Shown: positions 7,624 through 16,771 of the stretch, in pieces | Numbering within the stretch: the stretch's first letter is position 1 | Layout of the letters: each line of letters begins with the position of its first letter | Assembly: GCF_041821085.1 (NCBI RefSeq) | Contig: NZ_JBGUAZ010000008.1 | Span: forward strand, 44,096 to 108,095 | Source of the DNA: Natrinema sp. HArc-T2 | GTDB taxonomy: Archaea; Halobacteriota; Halobacteria; Halobacteriales; Natrialbaceae | Direction: 5' to 3' | Length of the DNA: 64,000 nt | Notes under the pieces: model-generated | What the model was told of the DNA's origin: nothing | Seen by the model: the letters and a program-made list of their open reading frames with translations, nothing else | The model's database searches: none | Program-made: the position numbers and the translations under genes

Positions 7624-8972
7624 CACAGAAGATAGAACGCGGCGATTCCGACCGCTCCCCCGCCGAAAATGAGGTATACTGCGTCGACTCCGCGGAGAAA
7701 CAGGGCGAACGTGAGTCCCGCTACACTGACAGTCAGGAGATCAACGAAGGAATCGCGGGCGAGCGTCACTATCGCTCCCAAAATCGCACCGACCACTGCA
7801 GCATTGACACCCATCAGCGCCGTCTGGATGACGTCGTTCTCTCGGACCTGTGCGAAGCTGGGGAAGAAACCCAGAATAAACACGAACGAGGGCCCGAACG
7901 CGCCAATCGTTGCCACGAGTGCACCGAGGACAGCGACCCCAACTGAGCCATCCGAGATGTCGAGCAAGAGCTTGTAGCCGATGAATGCCGTCGTCATCAC
8001 GACGGGACCGGGCGAGAGTTGCCCGATAGCGACGCCGTCGACGAACTCACGACCGGTCATCCAGGCGAATTCGTTGACGACGTACTTTTCGATAAACGGA
8101 ATGAGAACCAGCCCTCCCCCATAAATGAACGATCCCGTGTAGAGCATAAACAGGAAGAGTTTCACCCCTTCGTTCGTCCAGAGGACCGTTAAAAGGCCCC
8201 AAATCGGGGAGGATTCCACAGCGGTGCGGACTCGAGGTCGAAGAACCGCGAGGATGCGATCACGTCGGAGAAACAGGAGTGTGGCGACGACACCGACGAG
8301 ACCCCATACTCCTACCTGTCGAATGTTGTGCCGAATCCACGTCGACCGATAGAGGAAAACGGTGACGAGCCCTGCTGCGATAAACGAGAGCACGGGATTC
8401 GGATTCGCTACGACGGTCACGACGATCGTCGCGCTCAGGAGGGCACCGAGGAGGTAATCGACCGACCACGTTTCGGAGCCGATATGGAACTCGAGATCCG
8501 TGCGACCTTCTGCGAGTGCGGAGTTGCCCATCGACCATGCCGCACCGGCAATGAGGCCAATGACGACGGGATTGATCCCGTAGAAGAACGCTTCAACGGA
8601 GGGAACGGCCTGATACGCGAAATAGAGCCACGAGAAGACGACCACGATGATGAACGTCGGCAGCATGAACGCACCGCCGGCAACGAGCGCGCCGAGCGTC
8701 CCGCCGCGAACCCATCCCATGAAGATGCCGAGTTGTGTCGAGGCTGGGCCCGGCAGTGTGTTGCAGATCGCGAGTCCTTCCATGAACGTCTGCTGGTCAG
8801 TCCAGCCGTCCTCCCCGCTGAGGTCGTCTTCCATCATCGCGATGTGGACGAGCGGGCCGCCGAATCCGACGATCCCGATATAGATGAAATACGTCGCTAT
8901 CTCGATGAGTCGCTCAGCAGTCGGCTCTCCGCTGTAGGACTCTGTGGGGCCGTCTGAACCGGCGTCACTCAT
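7623..8972 (-). CDS. chrA: Chromate/anion transporter family protein (ChrA type)
   Basis: A 449-residue multi-spanning membrane protein with two homologous halves. Each half starts with a family signature: FGGPLVHIAMMEDDL, then GLAICNTLPGPASTQLG (~residue 68), and later FVDGVAIGQLSPGPVV in the second half. Bidomain CHR proteins export chromate using the membrane potential; haloarchaeal members may carry other oxyanions such as sulfate. Given the sulfur locus upstream, either substrate is possible. It is translationally coupled to the short UspA-like gene and faces away from the 9.1-kb gene. Confidence 0.88.
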   Translation of the reverse strand: MSDAGSDGPTESYSGEPTAERLIEIATYFIYIGIVGFGGPLVHIAMMEDDLSGEDGWTDQQTFMEGLAICNTLPGPASTQLGIFMGWVRGGTLGALVAGGAFMLPTFIIVVVFSWLYFAYQAVPSVEAFFYGINPVVIGLIAGAAWSMGNSALAEGRTDLEFHIGSETWSVDYLLGALLSATIVVTVVANPNPVLSFIAAGLVTVFLYRSTWIRHNIRQVGVWGLVGVVATLLFLRRDRILAVLRPRVRTAVESSPIWGLLTVLWTNEGVKLFLFMLYTGSFIYGGGLVLIPFIEKYVVNEFAWMTGREFVDGVAIGQLSPGPVVMTTAFIGYKLLLDISDGSVGVAVLGALVATIGAFGPSFVFILGFFPSFAQVRENDVIQTALMGVNAAVVGAILGAIVTLARDSFVDLLTVSVAGLTFALFLRGVDAVYLIFGGGAVGIAAFYLL

Positions 8973-9083
8973 CTATAGTGACCCTGCTATCATCCGTACG
9001 ATATTGAATATACGCCACCACGATGGGCCGTCCGTCGCGTTCGGTGAGAGCTCTATGCTGCTGCACAACGGAGCTTCCGACGA

Positions 9084-9596
9084 ATGGTCAACGCCTTCTG
9101 GCTCGATCGCGACCTCGAGCGAACCGTAACGTGGCTCGTCGACCGGCACGTAACCAGCAGCGTCTTCGAGTGTTCGATGGTGCTGACGACTGCGGTCCAG
9201 TTGAACGGTTATCCGAAATCGGACACGCTATCCTTTACCCATCCCGACCACCCGCTGACTCGTTGGGCGGCGCGCTCGATCGCGAACTGGCAGTATCTGT
9301 GCGATTATACGGAAGCAGTCCACGAGGAGTGGCGCTACCGGTGGGATCACGGGCCGACGGAGCGCCACGGCTCGTGGGAGACCGTTCGATCGCTGGACGA
9401 CGCGACCGTCCGTGGCCTCGAGTGGCCGACCGAGGGGCGAACGGACCCGCCGCAACTGACCGGGCGATGGACGGCTGACGACTACGTCGACGCCTACCGA
9501 TACTACTACGCGAACGAGAAGCGCCACCTGTTCGAGTGGTCGAAGGATCGGTCGATGCCGCCCTGGGTCGACGCGTACACGGTCGATCCGCGTTGA
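9084..9596 (+). CDS. Uncharacterised protein resembling a phage-encoded family (often labelled pyrimidine-dimer glycosylase-like)
   Basis: A 170-residue protein. Layout: N-terminal strand plus conserved His (MVNAFWLDRDLERT, DRHVTS), a helix with Cys (FECSMVLTTAVQL), HPLTRWAARSIANWQYL, a charged helix EEWRYRWDH, and a C-terminal DAYRYYYANEKRHLFEWSK with a final Trp-rich tail. I recognise this order from tailed-phage proteins in which a paired HCDKHVVKM-like start is followed by HPxxxWxRxSxxNYxWL. This is family memory, not a search. The enzymatic label given to that family is weakly supported, so no function is assigned. It stands alone between chrA and a ~450-nt gene-free stretch, and may be a viral acquisition. 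Confidence 0.6.
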   Translation: MVNAFWLDRDLERTVTWLVDRHVTSSVFECSMVLTTAVQLNGYPKSDTLSFTHPDHPLTRWAARSIANWQYLCDYTEAVHEEWRYRWDHGPTERHGSWETVRSLDDATVRGLEWPTEGRTDPPQLTGRWTADDYVDAYRYYYANEKRHLFEWSKDRSMPPWVDAYTVDPR

Positions 9597-10053
9597 CGGC
9601 TACAGTAGCCACTGAAAGTCAATGTACACCAGATCGAACGAGGGCTATGCGATCGGTGTGTAAATCGTTTCAGTTGTTACTATAGCAGTAGATAGTAGCG
9701 CGATTTATTAATTCAGAATTCTATTTAAAAAGAATCTGGAAGTTCGGTCACTACACGTGCTTATTGAACGGCAGGCGGTAAACAAGCATCCGCGAGCGAA
9801 GCGAGCGGTTCGCCGCCGGAGCGGGTTTTCACCTCGCGACGGCGGTCTTTTGACATCAACGGGTTTTGCCGGGGTTCGACCGAGTGAGCAACGCGAACGA
9901 GGGAGGACCCCGGTAAAAGAGGTTGCTGTACTCACCGCTAGTTTCACGACACACTTTGAGTAAAGAAACCGCATTACCAACTACTGATAGGGGAGTGATA
10001 CAGACGTCTCAATATCTCTCCTAGGAAGGTACTTGATCGAGTCGCCCGCTGTG
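9597..10053. other. Gene-free stretch, AT-rich then GC-rich
   Basis: 457 nt without a credible gene. It begins AT-rich (9660-9740) and then has a short repetitive segment (GCGAGCGAAGCGAGCGG near 9796). Open frames here lack family features and usual start context. It may hold the promoter of the DUF7344 gene; no clear mobile-element end is seen. Confidence 0.5.
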
Positions 10054-10461
10054 ATGAATATGGCTTGGACGTTCTGGCGACACCCACACTCCGATGAGCG
10101 AGCGGACGCGGACGCAGATTCAGTCAGTACCACTGCCGATCCTGATTTTGCCATCTTAGCCGATTGGCGACGGGCGTGTATTCTCACCTATCTCGTCAAT
10201 ACGGACGACCTCGAGATTGATCGATCACAGTTGGTCGAGGTGGTGTTCGAATCCGAAGTGCAGGATCCGAACCGACCGACCCAACCGGACAGAGACGCGA
10301 TCGATATCGACCTCCATCACCGGCAGTTGCCACGGCTCGAACAGGCAGGACTCATCACCTACGACTGGCGTCACGGCACGGTCCAGTACGATGGATCGCC
10401 GCTGATCGAACAGGGACTCGAACGCGTCTTCGCGGGCTCACCAGTTGTGCCACAGTTATGA
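10054..10461 (+). CDS. DUF7344-type winged-helix regulator
   Basis: About 135 residues from ATG 10054 (an in-frame TTG at 10033 and a GTG at 10051 exist). The core ILADWRRACILTYLV, then IDIDLHHRQLPRLEQAGLI and a wing-like YDWRHGTVQY, matches the small haloarchaeal wHTH domain in which a helix pair precedes HxxLPxLxxxGxI. Such proteins bind DNA as small transcription regulators and cluster with histidine kinases, as here (two kinase genes within 5 kb). The target is unknown. Confidence 0.75.
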   Translation: MNMAWTFWRHPHSDERADADADSVSTTADPDFAILADWRRACILTYLVNTDDLEIDRSQLVEVVFESEVQDPNRPTQPDRDAIDIDLHHRQLPRLEQAGLITYDWRHGTVQYDGSPLIEQGLERVFAGSPVVPQL

Positions 10462-10604
10462 CGCCTCGACCCGAGGCTGTTGACCACCGCTTCGAAAAGC
10501 GGGTCTGTGATGCGTTCTACCGAATTGAATCGTAGTCCGCAGTCTCCTGTCGTCGCCCCACGATTCGTCTGATCCGACACAGCCCGGCGATCGGGTCCCT
10601 CGGT

Positions 10605-12875
10605 TTAGGGGGTCTCCTCGGCGGCGACCGGAAGCTCCACCACGAAGATGCTCCCGTCCGGATCGTTGTCTTCGACCCAGATGCGCCCGTCGTAGCGAGT
10701 GACGAGCGTCTTCACTAGATGCAGCCCGAGCCCGGTTCCGTTGCTTTCGAGCCCTTTCTCTCCTTCATCGAAGATCCGATCTTTGTGTGTCTCCGGGATT
10801 CCGGGACCGTTGTCCGCGATCCGAACTCTGACCTTCGTCTCCGCTCGCGTTGCCGTGACGGTGACGGTCGGGATCTCCTTGTCGTTGTGCTTGATCGCGT
10901 TTTTGAGTAGATTTCTGAACAGCGACTGTACCATGTCGTCGGCGAGTACCTCGATATCTGGGATCGTGCCGTCGATGTAGACGACTGCCCGTTCGTGGCT
11001 CGAGCGGACGGCGTTGACTTCCGATTCGAGAACGGACTGAAGGCCAACGGGGAAGCGGTCGGCATCCGACTGCAGCATCGCTTGCGTGATGTCTCTCGCT
11101 GTTTCGGTGATCTCGACGGCATCGCGAGCCGCCGTGAGAACCTGCTCGACGTACGCGTTCCCATCCGCGTCGACGTATGCCGTGAGCGTATCCGCGTATG
11201 CGAGCACGAGCTGGAGGTCGTTGCGGATGTCGTGGCGCACGATCTGATTGAGCATCTCGAGGTTGTCCCGCTGGGTCTCGAGTTGCTGTTCGTACTCGAC
11301 ACGGGCCGTGATGTCGATGTTGCTCTCTGCCAGCCGGACGAGGGATCCATCGTCGTCATAGATCGGGTTCGCGTGGACCTGAAAGATCCGTTCGTCTCCC
11401 TCGTCGTCGCGGTGGACGTGCTCGACTGTGACCGGCTCGTCTGTGTTCTTGATCTCGGCGATCGGACACGGGATCGGGTCCTCACCCTCATCACAGGGCT
11501 GGGTCCGTCCGTGAGTAAGCTCGTAACAGGTGTCACCCGTTTCGACGGTCGCATGTGAGTTCGCGTATTCGATCGTGTATTCCTCGACGTTAAGGACGTA
11601 GAACGGATACGGGAGGCTCTCGATGACCGTGGTGAGAAAGTCACGTTCCGCCGCGAGCTCTCGTTCGCGCTCGATGCGCTCGGTGATGTCACGACCGAGT
11701 GCGAGATACTGCGGCTCGTCACCGATCTCGATTTTGTTGAGCCAGACTTCGACCGGGAACGTCGACCCGTCCTTTCGCTCGTGTTTCCCCTCGACTTTTA
11801 CTGTCTCGCCGATGTCCATCGACGCCCAGAGCTCGCGTGCGCCCTCGCGGTCCAGTCCGATCTCGTAGTCGGTGACGTTCATCGAGGTGAGCTCTGTGCG
11901 TGCGTAGCCGAGACTCTCCACGTTTTGCTCGTTGGTGGCGATGATCTCTCCGTCCGCATCGTGGACGGCGATCGCATCCGGCGACTGGTCGAACAACGCT
12001 TGCAGTCGGTTTCTGCTCTCTTCGAGTGCCTGCTCGCGGTCTTTAAGCGTCGTGATCTCTCGCCCCGAGCCGACGATCCGCTCGACGCGTCCGTCGACGA
12101 TGAGTGGCGTCAGCTTGGTTTGCCAGACCGTCGTCTCGCCGTCCAGTTCGAGCGTTTCCTCGTAGACGATCGGTTCCCGACACTCGAGACACTCGCGATA
12201 CTTCGCTGCGAGCTCGGCTCCGAGGTCGTCCCCGAAGGCTTCGACCGGCGTCTTCCCACGGATGTCGTCGGTCGACTTGCCCGTAAACTCGGTTTCGCGC
12301 TCGTTGAACCGCTGAAACCGAATCGTCCCGTCTTCGTCGACATCGAGCAGGAATAGGGCGTCCTGTACGTGCTCGAAAACCGTCTCGTACTCGCGCTGGA
12401 GCGACTGAAGTTTGCATTCTCGGTTCGTTTCCTCGGAGACTGCCTGTGACGCGCTGACGATCGTGGTGAGTGTGCCGTCCTCGACGACCGGCGTGAGTGT
12501 CGTCTGCCACTCGACAGTTCCGGGAGGGAACTCGAGCGTTTCCTCGTAGTCGATGGGCTCACGTCGAGAAACGCAATCGTGAAACCGGCTGGCTGCCGCA
12601 GTGCCGTCCGATTCGCCGAGAAGGTCACGGAGTGATCGGCCACGGCACGCGGTCGCTGTGATCCCGGTCTGTTCTTCGTGGGTGTGGTTGTTTCGCTGGA
12701 ATCGGAAGGTCGGTTCCGAACCGTCACGTTCGACCGTGAAAACGGCAATCGCGTCTTCGACGGCGGTGAAAATAGCCTCGGTTATCGAGGCTGGCTGCGA
12801 TTGGCTCGCCGACAACGCGCGGTCGCTCTCGTCAGATCCAGCCACACGACCGTCCGGTCGATTCTGATCGGCCAT
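10605..12875 (-). CDS. Multi-PAS sensor histidine kinase
   Basis: A 756-residue soluble kinase with no transmembrane segment. It has four PAS modules (roughly residues 25-145, 150-280, 285-405, 410-530). The fourth carries a Cys-rich loop (CYELTHGRTQPC, then PIPCPIAE) seen in some haloarchaeal PAS domains, possibly for redox or metal sensing. The phospho-acceptor helix is QIVRHDIRNDLQLVLAYAD (~residue 540), and the HATPase domain follows with N and G boxes (NLLKNAIKHND, DNGPGIPET, GTGLGLHLVKTLV). No receiver gene is adjacent. It is divergent from the kinase at 13012, with only ~135 nt between the two. Confidence 0.93.
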   Translation of the reverse strand: MADQNRPDGRVAGSDESDRALSASQSQPASITEAIFTAVEDAIAVFTVERDGSEPTFRFQRNNHTHEEQTGITATACRGRSLRDLLGESDGTAAASRFHDCVSRREPIDYEETLEFPPGTVEWQTTLTPVVEDGTLTTIVSASQAVSEETNRECKLQSLQREYETVFEHVQDALFLLDVDEDGTIRFQRFNERETEFTGKSTDDIRGKTPVEAFGDDLGAELAAKYRECLECREPIVYEETLELDGETTVWQTKLTPLIVDGRVERIVGSGREITTLKDREQALEESRNRLQALFDQSPDAIAVHDADGEIIATNEQNVESLGYARTELTSMNVTDYEIGLDREGARELWASMDIGETVKVEGKHERKDGSTFPVEVWLNKIEIGDEPQYLALGRDITERIERERELAAERDFLTTVIESLPYPFYVLNVEEYTIEYANSHATVETGDTCYELTHGRTQPCDEGEDPIPCPIAEIKNTDEPVTVEHVHRDDEGDERIFQVHANPIYDDDGSLVRLAESNIDITARVEYEQQLETQRDNLEMLNQIVRHDIRNDLQLVLAYADTLTAYVDADGNAYVEQVLTAARDAVEITETARDITQAMLQSDADRFPVGLQSVLESEVNAVRSSHERAVVYIDGTIPDIEVLADDMVQSLFRNLLKNAIKHNDKEIPTVTVTATRAETKVRVRIADNGPGIPETHKDRIFDEGEKGLESNGTGLGLHLVKTLVTRYDGRIWVEDNDPDGSIFVVELPVAAEETP

Positions 12876-13011
12876 ACACATTCACGGCCTGTTTCATCAA
12901 TAAGAGTGACTATACTGTGAACACTCGGCTGGGCTGTCTGACCGTGCCGTGCCGTGATTATGCTTGCGTTGCTACACAATCATTTTGGTCATCAGCTAAA
13001 AAAGAACGGGT

Positions 13012-15318
13012 ATGAATACGTCGGTGTCTGTCTTGCACGTCGGTGATCACCTTCCTCTCGAGGTGCTGTCTGTACCAGCCGACGGACACGAGATCGCGGT
13101 CTTTACAGTCGAGACAGTTTCCCGGCTGTGCGACGGTCTTGAACGGTTCGCCGCTGGTGCGTTCGACTGCGTCGTGACCGAACGCCGACTGCCGGATGGC
13201 TCAGGTATTGACGCGATTAAAGCGGTTCGCAACTCCGATCCGTCGGTTCCGATCTTTCTGTGTCCTACCGACCACTCGAGTGAGTGCGTCCGCGAGGCGG
13301 TCGACGCCGGCGTGACCGAGTACTTGCCGTGCGAACCCGACCAAGACGCGTATCCGCTCTTGGCGACACAGATTCTCGATGCAGTCTCCCAGGAGCTGGC
13401 GACAGAGCGGGCAGCGAAACTCGAGCGGATCAACACCGTCATCCGTGATCTCAATCAGGCACTCGTTCACGCATCGACCCGGTCCGAGATCGAGCGCCGC
13501 GTCTGCGAGATCATCAGCCAGTCCGAGTCCTACCTGTTCGCCTGGATCGGCGAGCACAACTCCGAATCAAACACAGTGACGGGACGGGCCGCAGCCGGTG
13601 TCGAAGCGGGCTATCTCGAGCAGATCAGTATCACGACGGATGAGAAACCAACCGCACAGGGTCCAACCGGCAAAGCCGTTCGTACCCGTGAAATACAGGT
13701 CATGCAAAACGTGCCGGACGATCCGGCCTACGAACCCTGGCGCGAGCAGGCGCTCGACCGCGGCTACCGCTCGAGTGCTTCGGTCCCGCTCGTCTACGAC
13801 GACGCGCTCTATGGCGTTTTGAACGTCTACGCGGATCGGGTGGGTGCGTTCAAACCGAACGAACGAGAACTGCTCTCCGAACTCGGAGAGACGATCGCAT
13901 ACGCCCTTGACGACGTGCAAATGCGCGAGGAGTTGCGCCGCCGCCAACGTGCCATCGAACAGGCTGGCGACGCCATCTTCGTTACCGACGTCGACGGAAC
14001 CATCGAGTACGTCAATCCCGCATTCGAGACGATCACCGGGTATACGTCTGCGGAAGCCATCGGTCGGAAGCCGAACATTCTCCGGTCCGAGGACACCGAC
14101 GACGACTATTACGAGCGGCTGTGGGCGACGATCCTCGACGGGGAGACGTGGGACGAATCGATCGTCAACGAGATGAAAGCCGGCGAGCGCTATCATGCCG
14201 AACAGACGATCGCACCCATCGTCGACGGGACGGGCGATATCGAGGGGTTCGTCGCTATCCAGCGCGATATCACCGAGCGGAAACAGCGCGAACACGATCT
14301 TGAGCGGAGTCAATCACGACTTCGTGTACTATTCGATCAAGCACCGGACGGCATCGTCGTCCACGACGTGGATGGTGCCGTACTCGACGTCAACGAGGCG
14401 CTCGTCGAGATGCTCGGCTACACCAGAGACGAGTTGTGCTCCATGAACATCGCCGATATCGAATGCGGTATCGATGAAGCGACACTGCGAGACAAATGGG
14501 GATCGATGGATCCCGGAGCGATGCATAAAGTCGAGGTCGATGGCCGACACCGGCGAGCGGACGGTTCGACCTATCCGGTCGAAGTCTGGATAAGTCGGAT
14601 CATGACCGATGAACCACGCGATCGGTTCGTCGCCTTCATTCGCGATATCACGTACCGCAAGCACCGGATTCGACAGCTTCGGGTCCTCGATCGCGTGCTC
14701 AGACACAACCTCAACAACGAGATGGCAATCATTCGTGGCTATGCTGAGACGATCACGGACGCCACTCCCGGAGACGCAGCCGCGTACGCACGCGAAATCG
14801 TCGCGAGCTGTGATCGCCTGCTCGAGACGGTCTCGAAGGAACGGGAGATCGTTCAGATCGTTTCGAGCCCGCCCCATCGCACCGAGATTGAACTCGTCGA
14901 AACGATCAGAGAGTGTGCCGAACGAATTCGATCCCAGTATTCGAACGGACGGATCGAGATTCGTGCATCGGCCCCCGTTTTCGTCGACGCAATGATAGAC
15001 ATCGAGCGAGCGATCGAGGAACTGCTGGAGAACGCGCTCGTTCACAACGATCGGTCGCCGTCCGAGATCCGTGTCGAGGTCACACGCAACGACGATGGAA
15101 CTGTCTCGGTCCGTATCTCGGATACCGGACCACGCATTCCCTCGGAAGATGCCCGTATCCTGACTGGTGAAGAACAGATCGATCCGCTCTCTCACGGGAG
15201 CGGCCTGGGGTTGTGGCTGGTCTATTGGATTATCGAACACTCCAACGGCGACATTCAGGTCCGGTCAAACAGCCCGCGCGGAAACACGATCGAGATCACG
15301 CTCGATGCGCTCTCGTGA
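13012..15318 (+). CDS. Hybrid sensor kinase: degenerate receiver - GAF - PAS - PAS - histidine kinase
   Basis: A 768-residue protein. Residues 1-125 have a receiver fold, but the phospho-acceptor Asp is replaced by Glu (VVTERRLPDGSG) and the N-terminal acidic pair is reduced to VGD. A GAF domain (~150-300; SYLFAWIGEHN, GPTGKAVRTREIQ) and two PAS domains (~305-420, ~430-545) follow. The phospho-acceptor segment is RVLRHNLNNEMAIIRGYAE (~residue 564), with an HATPase end (ELLENALVHND, GSGLGLWLVYWII). The Glu may mimic a constantly phosphorylated receiver. The GAF domain resembles the one in the regulator at 54302, suggesting related signals. Confidence 0.92.
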   Translation: MNTSVSVLHVGDHLPLEVLSVPADGHEIAVFTVETVSRLCDGLERFAAGAFDCVVTERRLPDGSGIDAIKAVRNSDPSVPIFLCPTDHSSECVREAVDAGVTEYLPCEPDQDAYPLLATQILDAVSQELATERAAKLERINTVIRDLNQALVHASTRSEIERRVCEIISQSESYLFAWIGEHNSESNTVTGRAAAGVEAGYLEQISITTDEKPTAQGPTGKAVRTREIQVMQNVPDDPAYEPWREQALDRGYRSSASVPLVYDDALYGVLNVYADRVGAFKPNERELLSELGETIAYALDDVQMREELRRRQRAIEQAGDAIFVTDVDGTIEYVNPAFETITGYTSAEAIGRKPNILRSEDTDDDYYERLWATILDGETWDESIVNEMKAGERYHAEQTIAPIVDGTGDIEGFVAIQRDITERKQREHDLERSQSRLRVLFDQAPDGIVVHDVDGAVLDVNEALVEMLGYTRDELCSMNIADIECGIDEATLRDKWGSMDPGAMHKVEVDGRHRRADGSTYPVEVWISRIMTDEPRDRFVAFIRDITYRKHRIRQLRVLDRVLRHNLNNEMAIIRGYAETITDATPGDAAAYAREIVASCDRLLETVSKEREIVQIVSSPPHRTEIELVETIRECAERIRSQYSNGRIEIRASAPVFVDAMIDIERAIEELLENALVHNDRSPSEIRVEVTRNDDGTVSVRISDTGPRIPSEDARILTGEEQIDPLSHGSGLGLWLVYWIIEHSNGDIQVRSNSPRGNTIEITLDALS

Positions 15319-15345
15319 GCGATCGCTCTCGGTCACGGCTGGCGT

Positions 15346-16488
15346 TCACAGCGACCGCGCACTTTGACGACCGCTGATCGTCGCTGGCTCGAGGACGTAC
15401 CAGTCGAACGAAATCGACGCGGTGTCTTGACTGAAGACGTCGACCGATGCGAGGTCGCTTTCGGCGAACACCTCGAGCACGTCTCGCTGTCGAACCTCGT
15501 CGCGGGAGAGTGGAGACAGCGAGCCATCGACGATGACGCTGCGCCACTGGTCCGGCCGTGCATACCGCGAGACGACGAACGAAACCGCGGCTGAGCGTTC
15601 CAGTCGAGCCTGTTTTTCGCTGCCATCGAACGCTGCCAGATGCATGTATAACACCCCTTCATCGGCGTCGTATCCGTACGACATCGGAATCGCGTACGGT
15701 GACCCCCCATCGAAGGCGAGCACACCGTAGCCCTCCGATCCGAGGAAGCTATCGATCTCGTCGTCCGACATCGTCGTGGGAGTGACCGTCTCTGCGCTCC
15801 CGTCGGACTCCTTGCCTCCTTCTTCGAGCGCGTTGGCGGTCGTCGCTGCCGTCTGCCCGGTCTCCGTCGGTGACTCGTCGTCCGTGATGGACTCGAGCGG
15901 TGAGTCCTGTGGTTCGACGACGTGATCGAACAACGATTCGAACAGACGGCGTGTCTGTTCGTCGGCTGCCGCTGGATGGAAATGGACGTGGACGTCGGCC
16001 CCCGCGCCCTGCAGGGTCGCGAGGATAGTATTCAGAAAGCGGTAGATCAGGTCCGTATCGTGATACGGTAAGAGCGACTCGATGTCGCGGAGGCAGATCT
16101 TCACCGACCCCTCGATTTCGTCCCACCGTTCGATGAGACGGGAGAACACGATCGAGATCCCGGTCAAATCCTGCGGATCTACCTGAAATCCGTACAGCGG
16201 CGTCTGTTCACCGACGACTGTCCTCGTCGAACCCCCGTCGGACTGCGGTGTCGTGATGATGACGGCCGCCTCCGAGGGATCGTTGATTCGCTCTAACTGG
16301 ATGTCGAGCGCATCCCGAAGCGATTCGAACGACTGTGAGGACGTCAACTGGACGACGCGGTACTCGCCTTCGGCCGCGTCGTCGAACACCTCGGTACAAA
16401 ACGCCTCGTCGGACTCGAGCGTACCTGACTCGAGATACAGGGTCGGGCCCCGCGTCCGGTCACTCTCTCCATCACTGTTGATCCCCAT
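15346..16488 (-). CDS. DUF7504-like domain fused to a pyridoxamine-phosphate-oxidase-like flavin-binding domain
   Basis: A 380-residue protein. Residues ~15-185 match the haloarchaeal DUF7504 domain (a RecA-like fold without Walker motifs: TLYLESGTLESDEAFC, VVQLTSS, LRDIESLLPYHD, HVHFHPAAADEQT). After an acidic linker, residues ~235-370 form a split-barrel PNPOx-like domain (MSDDEIDSFLGSEGYGVLAF, YAIPMSYGYD, LYMHLAAFDGSEKQARL, VSFVV). The second part alone is a common haloarchaeal protein that binds flavin or F420 and reduces or senses small molecules. The fusion may couple redox state to signalling. It is convergent with the kinase gene, 27 nt apart. Confidence 0.8.
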   Translation of the reverse strand: MGINSDGESDRTRGPTLYLESGTLESDEAFCTEVFDDAAEGEYRVVQLTSSQSFESLRDALDIQLERINDPSEAAVIITTPQSDGGSTRTVVGEQTPLYGFQVDPQDLTGISIVFSRLIERWDEIEGSVKICLRDIESLLPYHDTDLIYRFLNTILATLQGAGADVHVHFHPAAADEQTRRLFESLFDHVVEPQDSPLESITDDESPTETGQTAATTANALEEGGKESDGSAETVTPTTMSDDEIDSFLGSEGYGVLAFDGGSPYAIPMSYGYDADEGVLYMHLAAFDGSEKQARLERSAAVSFVVSRYARPDQWRSVIVDGSLSPLSRDEVRQRDVLEVFAESDLASVDVFSQDTASISFDWYVLEPATISGRQSARSL

Positions 16489-16594
16489 TTATCTATGAAA
16501 TCAGATATCACACAGTTATACGTTTCGACCATCGTGATCAAGTGACCGTGCAGCCACGAGCGAGTGTCGCTTGATACGGACTATCGTAACAACT

Positions 16595-16675
16595 GATACG
16601 GTCTGCTGTAACGGTGTACCGGCGCACGCAGAACGGGCGGCGGGTGCGCCGGACATGACTGACAGTAGTCCGTAT
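16595..16675. repeat. Palindromic intergenic element, copy 1
   Basis: An imperfect long hairpin. The outer arm GATACGGTCTGCTGT faces ACAGTAGTCCGTAT, and the inner arm GTACCGGCGCAC faces GTGCGCCGGAC. Copies 2 and 3 lie at 19793 and 22209 with the same outer arms and compatible inner arms. A further half-arm (GATACGGACTATCGT) sits just upstream at 16573. It lies in a gene-free gap of ~280 nt. Confidence 0.8.
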
Positions 16676-16771
16676 GAAACGAGTGACACACCGATCGCAT
16701 CGTCCGCGCTGCTCGCCCACGTCGTCGTTCCGACCCGCGCTCCCGTCGTGCGATCGGACGTGCAGTGACGG

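Noticed and set aside
9785..9815. Short repetitive GCGAGCGAAGCGAGCGG motif
   Set aside because: Occurs once, too short for CRISPR or a regulatory array; common low-complexity haloarchaeal intergenic sequence.
13012..13390. Ordinary phosphorylatable receiver domain
   Set aside because: The aligned acceptor position is Glu and one of the acidic pocket residues is missing, so a normal phosphorelay role is not supported.
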